A stretch of 64,000 bases of DNA from a bacterium (GTDB lineage: Bacteria; Cyanobacteriota; Sericytochromatia; S15B-MN24; UBA4093), in assembly GCA_017744355.1 (NCBI GenBank), contig JAGIBK010000001.1:496001-560000 (forward strand), written 5' to 3'. A program made the translations under genes and the position numbers. This document shows positions 18,443 through 25,871 of this stretch, in pieces (position 1 is the stretch's first letter; each line of letters begins with the position of its first letter). The notes beneath the pieces are model-generated. The model was not told the DNA's origin and ran no database searches. It saw only the letters and a list, made by a program, of their open reading frames with translations.

Positions 18443-19056
18443 TGGCGAGCGAACAGACCGAGCATCGGGCATTCCTCAACCGCTATTACGGCAGCGTCAA
18501 GCACGTCTACGACCTGACACGGAAGTACTACCTGTTCGGCCGCGACACGGCCCTGAAGCAACTGCTCGGCGAGCCTTGGGAAGCCCTGCTGGAAATCGGT
18601 CCCGGCACGGGCCGAAACCTTGAAATCCTGCACAGGGCTCGCCCGGGGGCGCGATATGGGGGTGTCGAGGCGAGCGACGAGATGCTCGGCTACGCCCAGG
18701 CGCGCTGTGCCTGGGCGACCCTTCAGCACGGCTACGCCGAAACCGCGGACCTCGCCGCAGTGCTCGATCGCCGGCCCGACCGGATCCTCTTCTCCTACGC
18801 GCTATCGATGGTGCAGGACCCCGAAGCCGCGCTCCGCAACGCACGAAGGGCGCTCGCTCCCGGCGGCGAGGTGATCGTGGTCGACTTTGGCGACTTGGGG
18901 AGCCTCTGGGGGCCTTTTCGGTCCCCCTTGCGAGCTTTCTTGAAGGCCTTCCACGTCGAACCACTGGATGAGGCCGTGCTCGCGCCGCACGAGCCGCGCA
19001 TGGCGTGGGGCCCCGGCCACTATTACGTCATCGCAAGGTTGCCAGCCGGGTCGTGA
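18442..19056 (+). CDS. btaB: BtaB: diacylglyceryl-homoserine N-methyltransferase
   Basis: BtaB methylates diacylglyceryl-homoserine three times to yield DGTS. The 204-residue protein is a class I SAM methyltransferase: YYGSVKHVYDLTRKYYLFGRD leads to the SAM motif LLEIGPGTGRNL (about 50-61), then YGGVEASDEML, RILFSYALSMV and PGGEVIVVDFGDLG. The N-terminal RKYYLFGRD segment is typical of BtaB. The ATG shares one base with the btaA stop. A GTG one codon upstream is possible but less likely. Its 3' end overlaps the convergent hydrolase gene by 34 nt. Confidence 0.88.
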   Translation: MASEQTEHRAFLNRYYGSVKHVYDLTRKYYLFGRDTALKQLLGEPWEALLEIGPGTGRNLEILHRARPGARYGGVEASDEMLGYAQARCAWATLQHGYAETADLAAVLDRRPDRILFSYALSMVQDPEAALRNARRALAPGGEVIVVDFGDLGSLWGPFRSPLRAFLKAFHVEPLDEAVLAPHEPRMAWGPGHYYVIARLPAGS

Positions 19057-20111
19057 ACCCGTAGCCAGTCCAGCACATGGGGGAAGATCTCTTCCGGTGC
19101 GCGGGGGCCGAAGAGCAGGTCCGTATGCCCGTAATCGGCCGAAAATCCGTTGGCGCGTAGGCACTCGATCCACCGAACATTCGCCGGGCGCGATCGCTCC
19201 ATCACCAAGCGAGCCCGACGCGCGAACTCGCTATCACCCGTCATCACCAGCAGCGGCACCTCGGTCGTGGCCAAGCCCGCCAGGTAATCGGTCGCGCCGT
19301 TTCGCGATCGCAGGCCATCCTCGCGTATCCAGTCCCGGAACTGTAGGACGAGCGGCGTCGGCACGTCGTCCAAGGTGCGATAGACGATCGCCTTCAGCAA
19401 CTTACGGTCGATGTTCTCGGTGTTCATCCAAGCCTTGAAGAGCGGTTGCTCATACCAGAGCGGCAGCAGGTCCATCGCGAGCCTGCTCGGCAGGCGGTAA
19501 GGAACCGCGTGCAGCCAGGGGAAGCGCTCCATGACATCCAGGGCGGCGAGGCTCGTCTTGTCGAGGGGATAGCCGTACAGGCTCACGGGCGACTCGATGG
19601 CCACGCCCGAGCGGATCAGGTCGGCCTCTTCCGAGCCGAGCGCCGCGTACAGCAGCATCCCCCCCAGCGAATAACCGACCCAGTGCAGCTTGAGCGCCCC
19701 CGTTCGATCCCGCACATGGGAGATGGCCGTCCGGGCGTCCACCAGATAGTCGTCGAACGCGCCGTCATAGATGCCGGCCCGCCGGGAAAGCCCTGAGCCC
19801 CGGACCTCGAGCAGCCAGGTATCGAAGCCTTCGGCGGCGAGGCGTCGGGCCCAGCTGAACCGATCGTCGAAATCGAGGGCGGCTCGGTTCACTCCGAATC
19901 CCGAGATCAGCAGAACGGGCTCTCGGCCAGGGATAGGGTCGGCCGCCGGATAGTGATAGAGGGCGAGCCGGGCGCCGTCCGGGGTGGTGAGATACGAGAG
20001 CTCGGCCGGGCAAGGGTCTCCGCCGAGGCGCCGACGCATGTGGGCCAGGTACGCCATGGGGGCTGCGATCGCCGCGCCCAGCAGCCACAAGCCTTGCGCG
20101 TACCAGCTCAT
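19023..20111 (-). CDS. Alpha/beta hydrolase (lipase-like), membrane-anchored
   Basis: 362 residues. The N-terminus carries a hydrophobic segment (GLWLLGAAIAAPMAYLAH). The hydrolase core follows, with the oxyanion region LISGFGVNRAALDF, the nucleophile elbow GYSLGG, a late acid after LLVMTGDSEF and the catalytic His in YGHTDLLFG. This architecture fits lipase/esterase-type enzymes such as the AB-hydrolase lipase group. GAGG at 7 nt supports the ATG at 20111 rather than the preceding TTG. Tail-to-tail overlap (34 nt) with btaB suggests long association. A role in lipid turnover next to DGTS synthesis is plausible but unproven. Confidence 0.8.
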   Translation of the reverse strand: MSWYAQGLWLLGAAIAAPMAYLAHMRRRLGGDPCPAELSYLTTPDGARLALYHYPAADPIPGREPVLLISGFGVNRAALDFDDRFSWARRLAAEGFDTWLLEVRGSGLSRRAGIYDGAFDDYLVDARTAISHVRDRTGALKLHWVGYSLGGMLLYAALGSEEADLIRSGVAIESPVSLYGYPLDKTSLAALDVMERFPWLHAVPYRLPSRLAMDLLPLWYEQPLFKAWMNTENIDRKLLKAIVYRTLDDVPTPLVLQFRDWIREDGLRSRNGATDYLAGLATTEVPLLVMTGDSEFARRARLVMERSRPANVRWIECLRANGFSADYGHTDLLFGPRAPEEIFPHVLDWLRVHDPAGNLAMT

Positions 20112-20236
20112 CAACTCACCTCGTCCTCATGGAGTGGCGAGCGGAACCCTCGCCTGCTCGGGCATCATAGCATGCAGGCAGCGTGAGGTGCGTTCAGCGG
20201 CCCGCGCCCAGGCGCGATGAGGCGGTAAGGCCATCC

Positions 20237-20917
20237 TCAAGCCAATCCGTGGCGGAAACTTCGCACAATGAGCCATTCTGCCACCGCAAGGTTGATAGCC
20301 CAACCGGCGGCCATACAAACCGTCCTGGCAAACTCCCCGTGGATGCCAGGGACAAGAAACCAGGGGATGTGGGTGAAGACCTGCGTGCCGGCGCCCAGGC
20401 CCAAGGCGTAACCGCGCATCATCCAGGCGCGATGGCGTAGGATATCGCGCTTCCGAATCGCGAGATACCCGCGCACGATAAACCAGGTCATTGCCGCGCC
20501 CACCAGAAGCCGGATCACGTAGAGACTCGGGCCGTCGAACCTTGCAGGGCCGTCAAATTTCGCAAGGGGGAAGAACAGGGTCATCCACAACCCAGAGAGT
20601 GCAACGATCAAGCCACTCGGAATGAGCACCCGCCCGGCCAAGCGATGCCACTTGGGGTTTCGGCGTAGGAAACCAGGTGAGAACTGAAAGGCCCCCAGGA
20701 TCGCGTAAATAATTGAGCACAAAATGTGCAGCACGACAGGAACAGGGGCGGCAATGAACCGCGCGTTTTCCGGGGTGATCGGGGCATCGCCTCCGAGCTG
20801 AACGAGACGAACGGTGCCGGCAACCACGGGGAGGAGGCTCAGAACAATCAAGCCAATTGGGACAAGCCAACTGCTTCTTGCGCTCGCCTTGCTATCTCTG
20901 TTCATCGTAGAGGCCAT
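20237..20917 (-). CDS. DUF2306 membrane protein
   Basis: 226 residues with about six predicted membrane segments (LVPIGLIVLSLLPVVAGTVRL, VPVVLHILCSIIYAILGAF, VLIPSGLIVALSGLWMTL and others). Family features visible are FSPGFLRRNPKWHRLAGR between helices 2 and 3 and DILRHRAWMMRGYAL before helix 5, whose histidines recall heme- or metal-binding membrane proteins. It is transcribed divergently from a TetR regulator 200 bp away, so it is a likely target of that repressor. Biochemical function of the family is unknown. Confidence 0.8.
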   Translation of the reverse strand: MASTMNRDSKASARSSWLVPIGLIVLSLLPVVAGTVRLVQLGGDAPITPENARFIAAPVPVVLHILCSIIYAILGAFQFSPGFLRRNPKWHRLAGRVLIPSGLIVALSGLWMTLFFPLAKFDGPARFDGPSLYVIRLLVGAAMTWFIVRGYLAIRKRDILRHRAWMMRGYALGLGAGTQVFTHIPWFLVPGIHGEFARTVCMAAGWAINLAVAEWLIVRSFRHGLA

Positions 20918-21081
20918 TTTTGTGCGCCTTTCTAGGGCATCTTAGTGATTGCGAGCGCGTGAGTGGCGCGGTAAGCAACCTCGCCTGGGCGCAGTGCCGT
21001 TCAGGGGGCGGATGGATTCAAGGACGTTATCATTCAAGCACCGTGTCGATAGCTGCACAAGCTTGCCTCGTTCGGATGCAA

Positions 21082-21111
21082 TTGACTTTCGAACTGTCCG
21101 TAATACATAAT
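21082..21111 (+). promoter_or_regulatory. Promoter of the TetR gene
   Basis: -35 TTGACT (21082-21087), with a -10 either TACATA (21104-21109, 16-bp spacer) or CATAAT (21106-21111, 18-bp spacer). It lies so close to the ATG at 21119 that the transcript would be nearly leaderless; no Shine-Dalgarno is visible. Confidence 0.5.
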
Positions 21112-21118
21112 CACTGTT

Positions 21119-21742
21119 ATGCCAAAAAGAGTTGATTCTGATTTGCAACGACGCCTCATCGCCAGCGCGGCGATCGACGTCATCAACGATGTCGGGCTGG
21201 ATGGGGCCCGGCTACGCGATGTCGCACAAGCCGCCAATGTGACGACCGGAGCCGTCATGCACTACTTTGACGGCAAGGATGCCGTCCTGGAGGCGGCGCT
21301 TGAGGAAGCGGTTCGCCGCATCCTTGAGAAGCAAGATAGCCCCCGTGGCAGGACAGGTCCGATGGACGTTCGGCGGTTCATCAAAAGCGCATGCGCCTAC
21401 CTCCCGATCGACGCGGGCAGCCGTCAGGAATGGCGCGTTTGGCTTGCCTTCTGGGGGCGGGCCATCGCTGATGAACGGCTGCGCGCGCTGCACCGCCAAT
21501 ACTATGCGGAGATTGTCGAGCGTTTGATTGGGCTGTTGCCAGCCATCCGGACGACGGATCTCCCCCCTGCCCCCTCCCAGATGAGGCGCTGCGCGGACGC
21601 GCTGATCGCGGCGATAGACGGCATCGGCACGCGAGCGACACTGGAGCCCGAGCACTGGCCGCCAGATCGCCAGCGTGAGACGCTTGAAACTCTGCTCTTA
21701 CCCCTTCTCACGGCGTTCGCCAACGGCAGCAGCGACAGCTGA
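21119..21742 (+). CDS. TetR family transcriptional regulator
   Basis: 207 residues. The N-terminal TetR helix-turn-helix is clear: LIASAAIDVINDVGLDG, LRDVAQAANVTTGAVMHYF, then DGKDAVLEAALEEAV (about residues 12-60). The C-terminal ligand domain is unassigned. It is divergent from the DUF2306 gene and directly upstream of a dienelactone-hydrolase-like gene, so it likely controls one or both. The start has no ribosome site but lies 7-8 nt after a plausible -10, which would give leaderless translation. Confidence 0.88.
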   Translation: MPKRVDSDLQRRLIASAAIDVINDVGLDGARLRDVAQAANVTTGAVMHYFDGKDAVLEAALEEAVRRILEKQDSPRGRTGPMDVRRFIKSACAYLPIDAGSRQEWRVWLAFWGRAIADERLRALHRQYYAEIVERLIGLLPAIRTTDLPPAPSQMRRCADALIAAIDGIGTRATLEPEHWPPDRQRETLETLLLPLLTAFANGSSDS

Positions 21743-21849
21743 TTTCGGGTAACATCTCGCATCCTCGGCCCTGGAATGTCGCAAGCGAACCCTCGGAACA
21801 AGGTCCTCTTCCCGTATCACGCCCCCACCGACAAGGAGGAAGCTAACGC

Positions 21850-22719
21850 ATGACGAATCGAGACATGACCCGAGATGACAAGCTCGATGATTTCGATCCT
21901 CGCGAGATCACCCTCAACGACGTGACGAAGAAGGTCTACATTGCCGGAACCGGCCCCGCCGTGATTGTCATGACGGAAATGCCGGGTATCAGCCCGCACG
22001 TCGCGCGCTTCAGCCGCTGGGTGCGGGATGCGGGCTTCACGGTCTACATGCCTTCGCTCTTCGGTCGGGATGGTGCTGTGCCGGGTGCCGAGGAGGGGGC
22101 AGCCGTTTTCCAGCGCGCCTGCGTCAGTGCCGAGTTCCGCGCCTTATCCGCCAACGAGTCGAGCCCCGTCACCATATGGCTGCGCGCGCTCGCCCGACTG
22201 GCGCATGAAGAGTGCGGTGGTCCCGGCGTCGGGGCGATCGGGATGTGCTTCACCGGAAACTTCGCGCTCACGATGATGCTCGAGCCCTCGATGCTCGCGC
22301 CGGTCCTCTCTCAACCCTCGCTACCGCTCAACGATCCGGCCGGCCTGAACATTTCTCCCGACGAGCTTGCCGCTGTCCGGGAGCGTCTTGATCGGGAAGA
22401 CCTCACCGTCCTGGCTTATCGTTTCGAAGGGGATCGCTTCTGCAAGGCCCAGCGGTTTGCGGCTTATTCCGAGGCTCTCGGCGAGCGCTTCGTGGGGCGA
22501 GTGCTTCCTGACAGCGCCGCCAATCCGGACACGGCACCCTTCTTCTCACGGCATGTGGCTTTTCCGCACAGCGTCGTAACCGCCCATCTGATCGATGAAG
22601 CTGGCCAGCCTACCGTCGCTGCCCGTGACGAGATCCTGTCGTTCTTCAAGCAACGACTCGCGCCATCAGATGCAGATTGCTCGATGGTCCAGGATGGTGA
22701 AGCAGCAATACACCCGTAA
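21850..22719 (+). CDS. Dienelactone hydrolase family protein
   Basis: 289 residues. An alpha/beta hydrolase of the carboxymethylenebutenolidase type: IVMTEMPGISPHVARFSRWV (oxyanion and cap region), the Cys nucleophile elbow GMCFTGNFAL, and a late His in AFPHSVVTAHL. Such enzymes hydrolyse lactones or esters, with Cys-Asp-His catalysis. A strong AGGAGG site precedes the ATG. It sits 107 bp behind the tetR gene on the same strand, the usual arrangement for a regulated catabolic or detoxification enzyme. The substrate cannot be inferred. Confidence 0.82.
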   Translation: MTNRDMTRDDKLDDFDPREITLNDVTKKVYIAGTGPAVIVMTEMPGISPHVARFSRWVRDAGFTVYMPSLFGRDGAVPGAEEGAAVFQRACVSAEFRALSANESSPVTIWLRALARLAHEECGGPGVGAIGMCFTGNFALTMMLEPSMLAPVLSQPSLPLNDPAGLNISPDELAAVRERLDREDLTVLAYRFEGDRFCKAQRFAAYSEALGERFVGRVLPDSAANPDTAPFFSRHVAFPHSVVTAHLIDEAGQPTVAARDEILSFFKQRLAPSDADCSMVQDGEAAIHP

Positions 22720-22926
22720 CGGGTAGCGACGAACGCGGAGAAAGGCTCTCAGGAATTCATGCGCTTTACGATTGCGCGCTCAGTGCCTGCGCGAGAGATA
22801 GGCTGAGGCATGTATTTGCAGAGCGTATCAAGTTCAGCGCGTCGCCTCCAGTAGGAGGGCTTGCACCCAATCGACCTCGCCCAGGGATGCGCTCGCGAAA
22901 ATCGGCGAAATAACAGCATCTTCCGA

Positions 22927-22956
22927 TTGCCATGCGACTCAAAATGCTGTTATAGT
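22927..22956 (+). promoter_or_regulatory. Promoter of tRNA-Asn copy 2
   Basis: -35 TTGCCA (22927-22932), 18-bp spacer, -10 TATAGT (22951-22956) with the TG of an extended -10. The sequence differs from the promoter of copy 1, so the second tRNA is probably expressed independently. Confidence 0.65.
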
Positions 22957-22963
22957 AAGACGC

Positions 22964-23046
22964 ATATTCCGCGTTAGCTCAGTCGGTAGAGCGGGTGACT
23001 GTTAATCACTAGGTCGCTGGTTCGAGTCCAGCACGCGGAGCTAAAA
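22964..23046 (+). repeat. 83-bp exact direct repeat, right copy
   Basis: Identical to 2968-3050 and covers the complete second tRNA-Asn gene. Promoters outside the two copies are unrelated; the terminators downstream are similar. Confidence 0.9.
22968..23040 (+). tRNA. tRNA-Asn (GTT), second identical copy
   Basis: All 73 nt match the tRNA at 2972-3044, including the anticodon loop CTGTTAA. It has its own -10/-35 and terminator, so it looks functional. Confidence 0.95.
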
Positions 23047-23054
23047 AACCAGAA

Positions 23055-23078
23055 GGGCCTCGGAGGAATCCGGGGCCC
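23055..23078 (+). terminator. Terminator of tRNA-Asn copy 2
   Basis: Stem GGGCCTCGGA / TCCGGGGCCC, loop GGAA, then TTTTGTCGTTTG. Homologous to the terminator at 3059-3082. Confidence 0.85.
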
Positions 23079-23086
23079 TTTTGTCG

Positions 23087-23556
23087 TTTGTCCCTCGGCC
23101 TTGCTCCCTTTGCAGCTTTCGCTTCCGCTGATGCTTCCCCATAGCTCGGGCATCAACCTGACGACGCAGTGAGAAGTTGAGGATCTCCTCGATGCCATCG
23201 GGAGCCTTCCAAGCACCTTTAAGCCGGCGAATCAGGCGCCCCATGGGTTCTGGAACTGCTTATCCATGAAGGCGTCAACGCCTTCCTCCCAGGCCTCCTG
23301 CGGGGTCCGCCGTCTGAGTTCCTTTGGAAGGTGAACAACATGGCGCGAATACGCTCTCTCGTTCTTTTTTCGTTCCGGCGTGCTACGGTGCCGTCGTCGA
23401 GCCAGCCTCCAGTGTCGGCTCAACATCGTCTGTCGTTAAACCAAAAGATCAGGCGCTGCGGGGATTTCGCTGTCATAGTGTCGGAAGTGACGCCTAATTC
23501 TCAGTTCCGAGCGCAGCCCGTTCGGAGACGAGCACTCGCCCCAAATTGGCGGACGC
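23087..23556. other. Decayed intergenic region
   Basis: Minus-strand frames of 60-70 codons are present (for example one ending at 23232 with HLPKELRRRTPQEAWEEG, and an overlapping frame ending at 23041 rich in Lys/Arg). They could be one broken gene split by a frameshift, perhaps mobile-element derived. No family can be named and no intact gene is supported. Confidence 0.3.
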
Positions 23557-23812
23557 TCACCAGTCGCGCATCTTCTCGGCAACGGTGCTCTTGCAAGTGC
23601 AGACGTAGATCATCCTAGTTTTCAGGTCGGCGTGGCCAAGTACGGCCTGGAGCTAATCCAGGGAACGTTCTTGTGGGCCGTCGCGAAGGAGCGGCAGAGC
23701 GAGTGGGCGCTCACCTTGACGTCCGTCAGCTTCGAGATGCGCTGGAAGCGGCGGACTAGGAGCTCGCGGTCGAGGACGGTGCCCTGCTCGGCGTAGGCCC
23801 GCAGCAGCTGAC
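23557..23812 (-). pseudogene. Tyrosine recombinase/integrase, C-terminal remnant, frameshifted
   Basis: Translated on the minus strand, the upstream frame gives LVRRFQRISKLTDVKVSAHS then LCRSFAT. The downstream frame, ending at the TGA 23557-23559, gives LQAVLGHADLKTRMIYV and KSTVAEKMRDW. These are box II (usually HxLRHSFAT; here the Arg is Cys) and the LGHxDxxTTxxY block of XerC/phage-type integrases. The two parts lie in different frames and an in-frame TAG falls in between, so the gene is dead. About 85 codons remain; the catalytic core upstream is gone. It lies 0.5 kb from the right tRNA-Asn repeat, pointing to a past integration event. Confidence 0.75.
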
Positions 23813-24076
23813 CTGCTCTATTTTTTGCTGAAACTAGTTTTTGACGATTGGGATGGCTGCAATCCTTGGGTTAATACATAGAACAAAGAACATGTGCTAA
23901 TATGGGAAATAAATAATTCTTATCTATAGGCCTTTTCAAAATGGCGATAGGCGATATCACCACTATTCAACTTAAGATGAATGCGAATAAATATTCGAAG
24001 ATGACGAGTTAAATGCTGCCGCAGAATAGTGTGTATTAGGTGAGAACTTTGGCAGTATCAAAAAGGTATTTAGGAA

Positions 24077-24514
24077 ATGATTGAAATTAGAAAATCTCGT
24101 TCCAGTGATGGTGAGCGCGCAGTTGAAATTTGGCGGCGTGCGGTTGATGCTACGCATGATTTTTTGTCATCTCAGGACCGAGAAGCTATCGACGAGATGG
24201 TGTGTGGCTTTCTACCCCAGGCGCCGCTTTGGCTTGCTGTAGATGACAATGACTATCCGTTGGCCTTCATGTTCATCGAAGACGGGCATATGCAAGCACT
24301 ATTCGTTGACCCTGCTTACCGGGGAACTGGCATCGGGGCTGCGCTAGTGCGTCATGGCCTCACGCTTCATCCTCAGATGACGACCGACGTTAATGAACAG
24401 AACGGTCAAGCCGTTGGTTTCTATGAGAAAATGGGCTTCAAGCAAATTGGTCGCTCGCCAGTTGATGACCAAGGCCGGCCCTATCCGCTGATACATCTTG
24501 AGTATCGAAGCTAA
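24077..24514 (+). CDS. yjaB: YjaB-like GNAT N-acetyltransferase
   Basis: 145 residues, a single GNAT domain. The protein closely follows the enterobacterial YjaB pattern: IRKSRSSDGE, IWRRAVDATHDFLS, FLPQAPLWLAVDD, GHMQALFVDPAYRGTGIGAAL (acetyl-CoA loop), TTDVNEQNGQAVGFYEKMGF and a final YPLIHLEY. Base composition is much closer to 50% GC than its neighbours, and the upstream 250 bp are AT-rich, which suggests acquisition from a proteobacterium. Ends in a strong terminator at 24576. Substrate unknown. Confidence 0.85.
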   Translation: MIEIRKSRSSDGERAVEIWRRAVDATHDFLSSQDREAIDEMVCGFLPQAPLWLAVDDNDYPLAFMFIEDGHMQALFVDPAYRGTGIGAALVRHGLTLHPQMTTDVNEQNGQAVGFYEKMGFKQIGRSPVDDQGRPYPLIHLEYRS

Positions 24515-24575
24515 TTGATCGGACTATAAATTCTGGTCGCCCGTGATTCACAGAATTTATATTTACTCGATCCCC

Positions 24576-24608
24576 ACGCCGCAATGCGCTCAGGCTTGCG
24601 GCGTTTTT
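24576..24608 (+). terminator. Terminator after the yjaB-like gene
   Basis: A 9-bp stem ACGCCGCAA / TTGCGGCGT with 11-nt loop, followed by a T-run. Confidence 0.85.
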
Positions 24609-24687
24609 GCTTTTTATGCTCCAGCGTAGAATCTTGATTATTAATCGACGCTTCTTCCGAAAAAAGTCAAGCCCATGAAACTCAAGG

Positions 24688-25329
24688 TCAAAAACGTAGC
24701 GTTACCAAGGCCAAGAGTCCCAAGCTGAGAATGATCAGGCCTGACAGCCGATTGGTCCAGCGAAGAATCTTCATGTCGAGTCGCTCAGCGAGCATCCCAA
24801 CCCCAACGCTCAACAAGAGCCACCATAGTGCCGATCCAACACACACCCCTGCCACAAGCAAGAGACCTGCCCCCCGTTCACTCATTGAGCCGAGGCCCAT
24901 CCCGGCAAAAACGGCCGCAAAGGAAAGGATGGTCATCGGGTTCGAGATCGTAAGTAGAAAGGTCGTTGCGAAAGCGCCCATATACTGCTCCTGGGCCAGA
25001 GTTGCAGCCTTTGTTGCAGGAGACGACTGCAGGGTACGCCAGCCAAGAACGATGAGAAAGAGAGCGCCAAGCAAGTGCAGCCAAGGCCTCATCCCCAGCA
25101 GCCATCCAGACACAGAGGAAAGCCCGAGGGCCGCCACCAAACCGTAAAGGGTATCCGCGCCCGTCGCTCCAAGGCCTGAGACAAAGCCGACCCGACGCCC
25201 CTGAGTAAGAGTCCTACGAATACAAAGCAATCCGATCGGCCCTACAGGGGCAGCAACTGAAAGTCCAATCACTGCCCCCTTCAGGAAGCTCGTCCAATCC
25301 AAACCATCGAGTAACAACCAACCGCTCAT
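24688..25329 (-). CDS. LysE/RhtB family exporter
   Basis: 213 residues with six membrane segments. LysE family transporters export amino acids or related small molecules across the inner membrane. The family hallmark is the first helix with PVGPIGLLCIRRTLTQGRR. The second block GFVSGLGATGADTLYGLVAALG and the NPMTILSFAAVFAGMG helix are also typical. The ATG at 25329 has AAGGAG at 6 nt; a longer in-frame opening upstream would run through the regulatory leader and is rejected. A leader peptide and terminator hairpin precede the gene, so expression is probably controlled by attenuation. Confidence 0.9.
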   Translation of the reverse strand: MSGWLLLDGLDWTSFLKGAVIGLSVAAPVGPIGLLCIRRTLTQGRRVGFVSGLGATGADTLYGLVAALGLSSVSGWLLGMRPWLHLLGALFLIVLGWRTLQSSPATKAATLAQEQYMGAFATTFLLTISNPMTILSFAAVFAGMGLGSMSERGAGLLLVAGVCVGSALWWLLLSVGVGMLAERLDMKILRWTNRLSGLIILSLGLLALVTLRF

Positions 25330-25361
25330 CGGGTTCTCCTTTGCAAGACAGCCAAAACAAA

Positions 25362-25414
25362 AACCCGGGCCATAACCCGGGTTGCAAAGGGAATCACATT
25401 GAACCGGGGCATGG
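25362..25414 (-). promoter_or_regulatory. Attenuator: terminator and alternative antiterminator in the lysE leader
   Basis: On the minus strand an 8-bp stem AACCCGGG / CCCGGGTT (25383-25376 and 25369-25362, loop TTATGG) is followed by TTTTTG, a classic intrinsic terminator 33 nt before the lysE ATG. Upstream, CCATGCCCCGG (25414-25404) can pair with CCGGGTTATGG, that is the terminator's 5' arm plus its loop (9 of 11 positions). This would form a mutually exclusive antiterminator. Confidence 0.7.
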
Positions 25415-25441
25415 CCGTACACGACCCAAGCCCCAGCGCAG

Positions 25442-25513
25442 CTAGTACGGAGAGGCGTGGGCCATTGGATTATTCAGGTTGATGCTCGAAAGCATGATTT
25501 GAATCATCGACAT
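25442..25513 (-). CDS. Leader peptide (23 aa) upstream of lysE
   Basis: An ATG at 25513 follows a near-perfect ribosome site (AAAGGAGGT, 9 nt spacing) and opens a 23-codon frame that starts MSMIQIMLSS and ends NNPMAHASPY. It lies between a consensus promoter and an intrinsic terminator, with the terminator/antiterminator pair beginning 28 nt after its stop. This is the layout of translation-dependent attenuation. The codons that would stall ribosomes are not obvious: the Asn-Asn-Pro and Ser-Pro-Tyr-stop stretches are the candidates. Too short to judge by composition, so the call rests on the ribosome site and arrangement. Confidence 0.7.
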   Translation of the reverse strand: MSMIQIMLSSINLNNPMAHASPY

Positions 25514-25545
25514 GGAACCACGACCTCCTTTCTGGGCGGCCCCAT

Positions 25546-25574
25546 ACCGTAGCAGGCATGCCATGGCCTGTCAA
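25546..25574 (-). promoter_or_regulatory. Promoter of the lysE leader operon
   Basis: Minus strand: consensus -35 TTGACA (25574-25569), 17-bp spacer, -10 TACGGT (25551-25546) with TGC in front (extended -10). It predicts a start near 25539 and a leader RNA of about 210 nt. Confidence 0.65.
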
Positions 25575-25871
25575 TCAGCTCTCTGAGTGCTTGGAAATTT
25601 CAAATGACACAGGGCGCCCCATTCTTAGGGCGTTCTTAGTGTTAAGGGAGTGAACACCAATGCCCCGATCTTGACGGATTACCCGTACACCTTCTACGTT
25701 CCACTCGAAGGCCAATATCAGGGGCTGCTCTTACGGGCGAACTCCAGCAGACTATCACGGTCCAAGACGAGAAGAACCCCGTGTTCATGGTTCGGCAGCT
25801 TGCGATGCAACTCGATCGGCCCGAGCATCGGGTCCTATCGCTTTGACTGCGCTGCCGCAGACTTAGAAAGA

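Noticed and set aside
2968-23046. Calling the 20-kb block a complete integrative element
   Set aside because: Composition inside matches the chromosome, no intact integrase or replication genes lie within, and the repeat covers the whole tRNA rather than a 3' end. Kept only as a hypothesis.
22974-23216. An 80-codon minus-strand frame over tRNA-Asn copy 2
   Set aside because: Antisense to the tRNA and its terminator, with no start signal.
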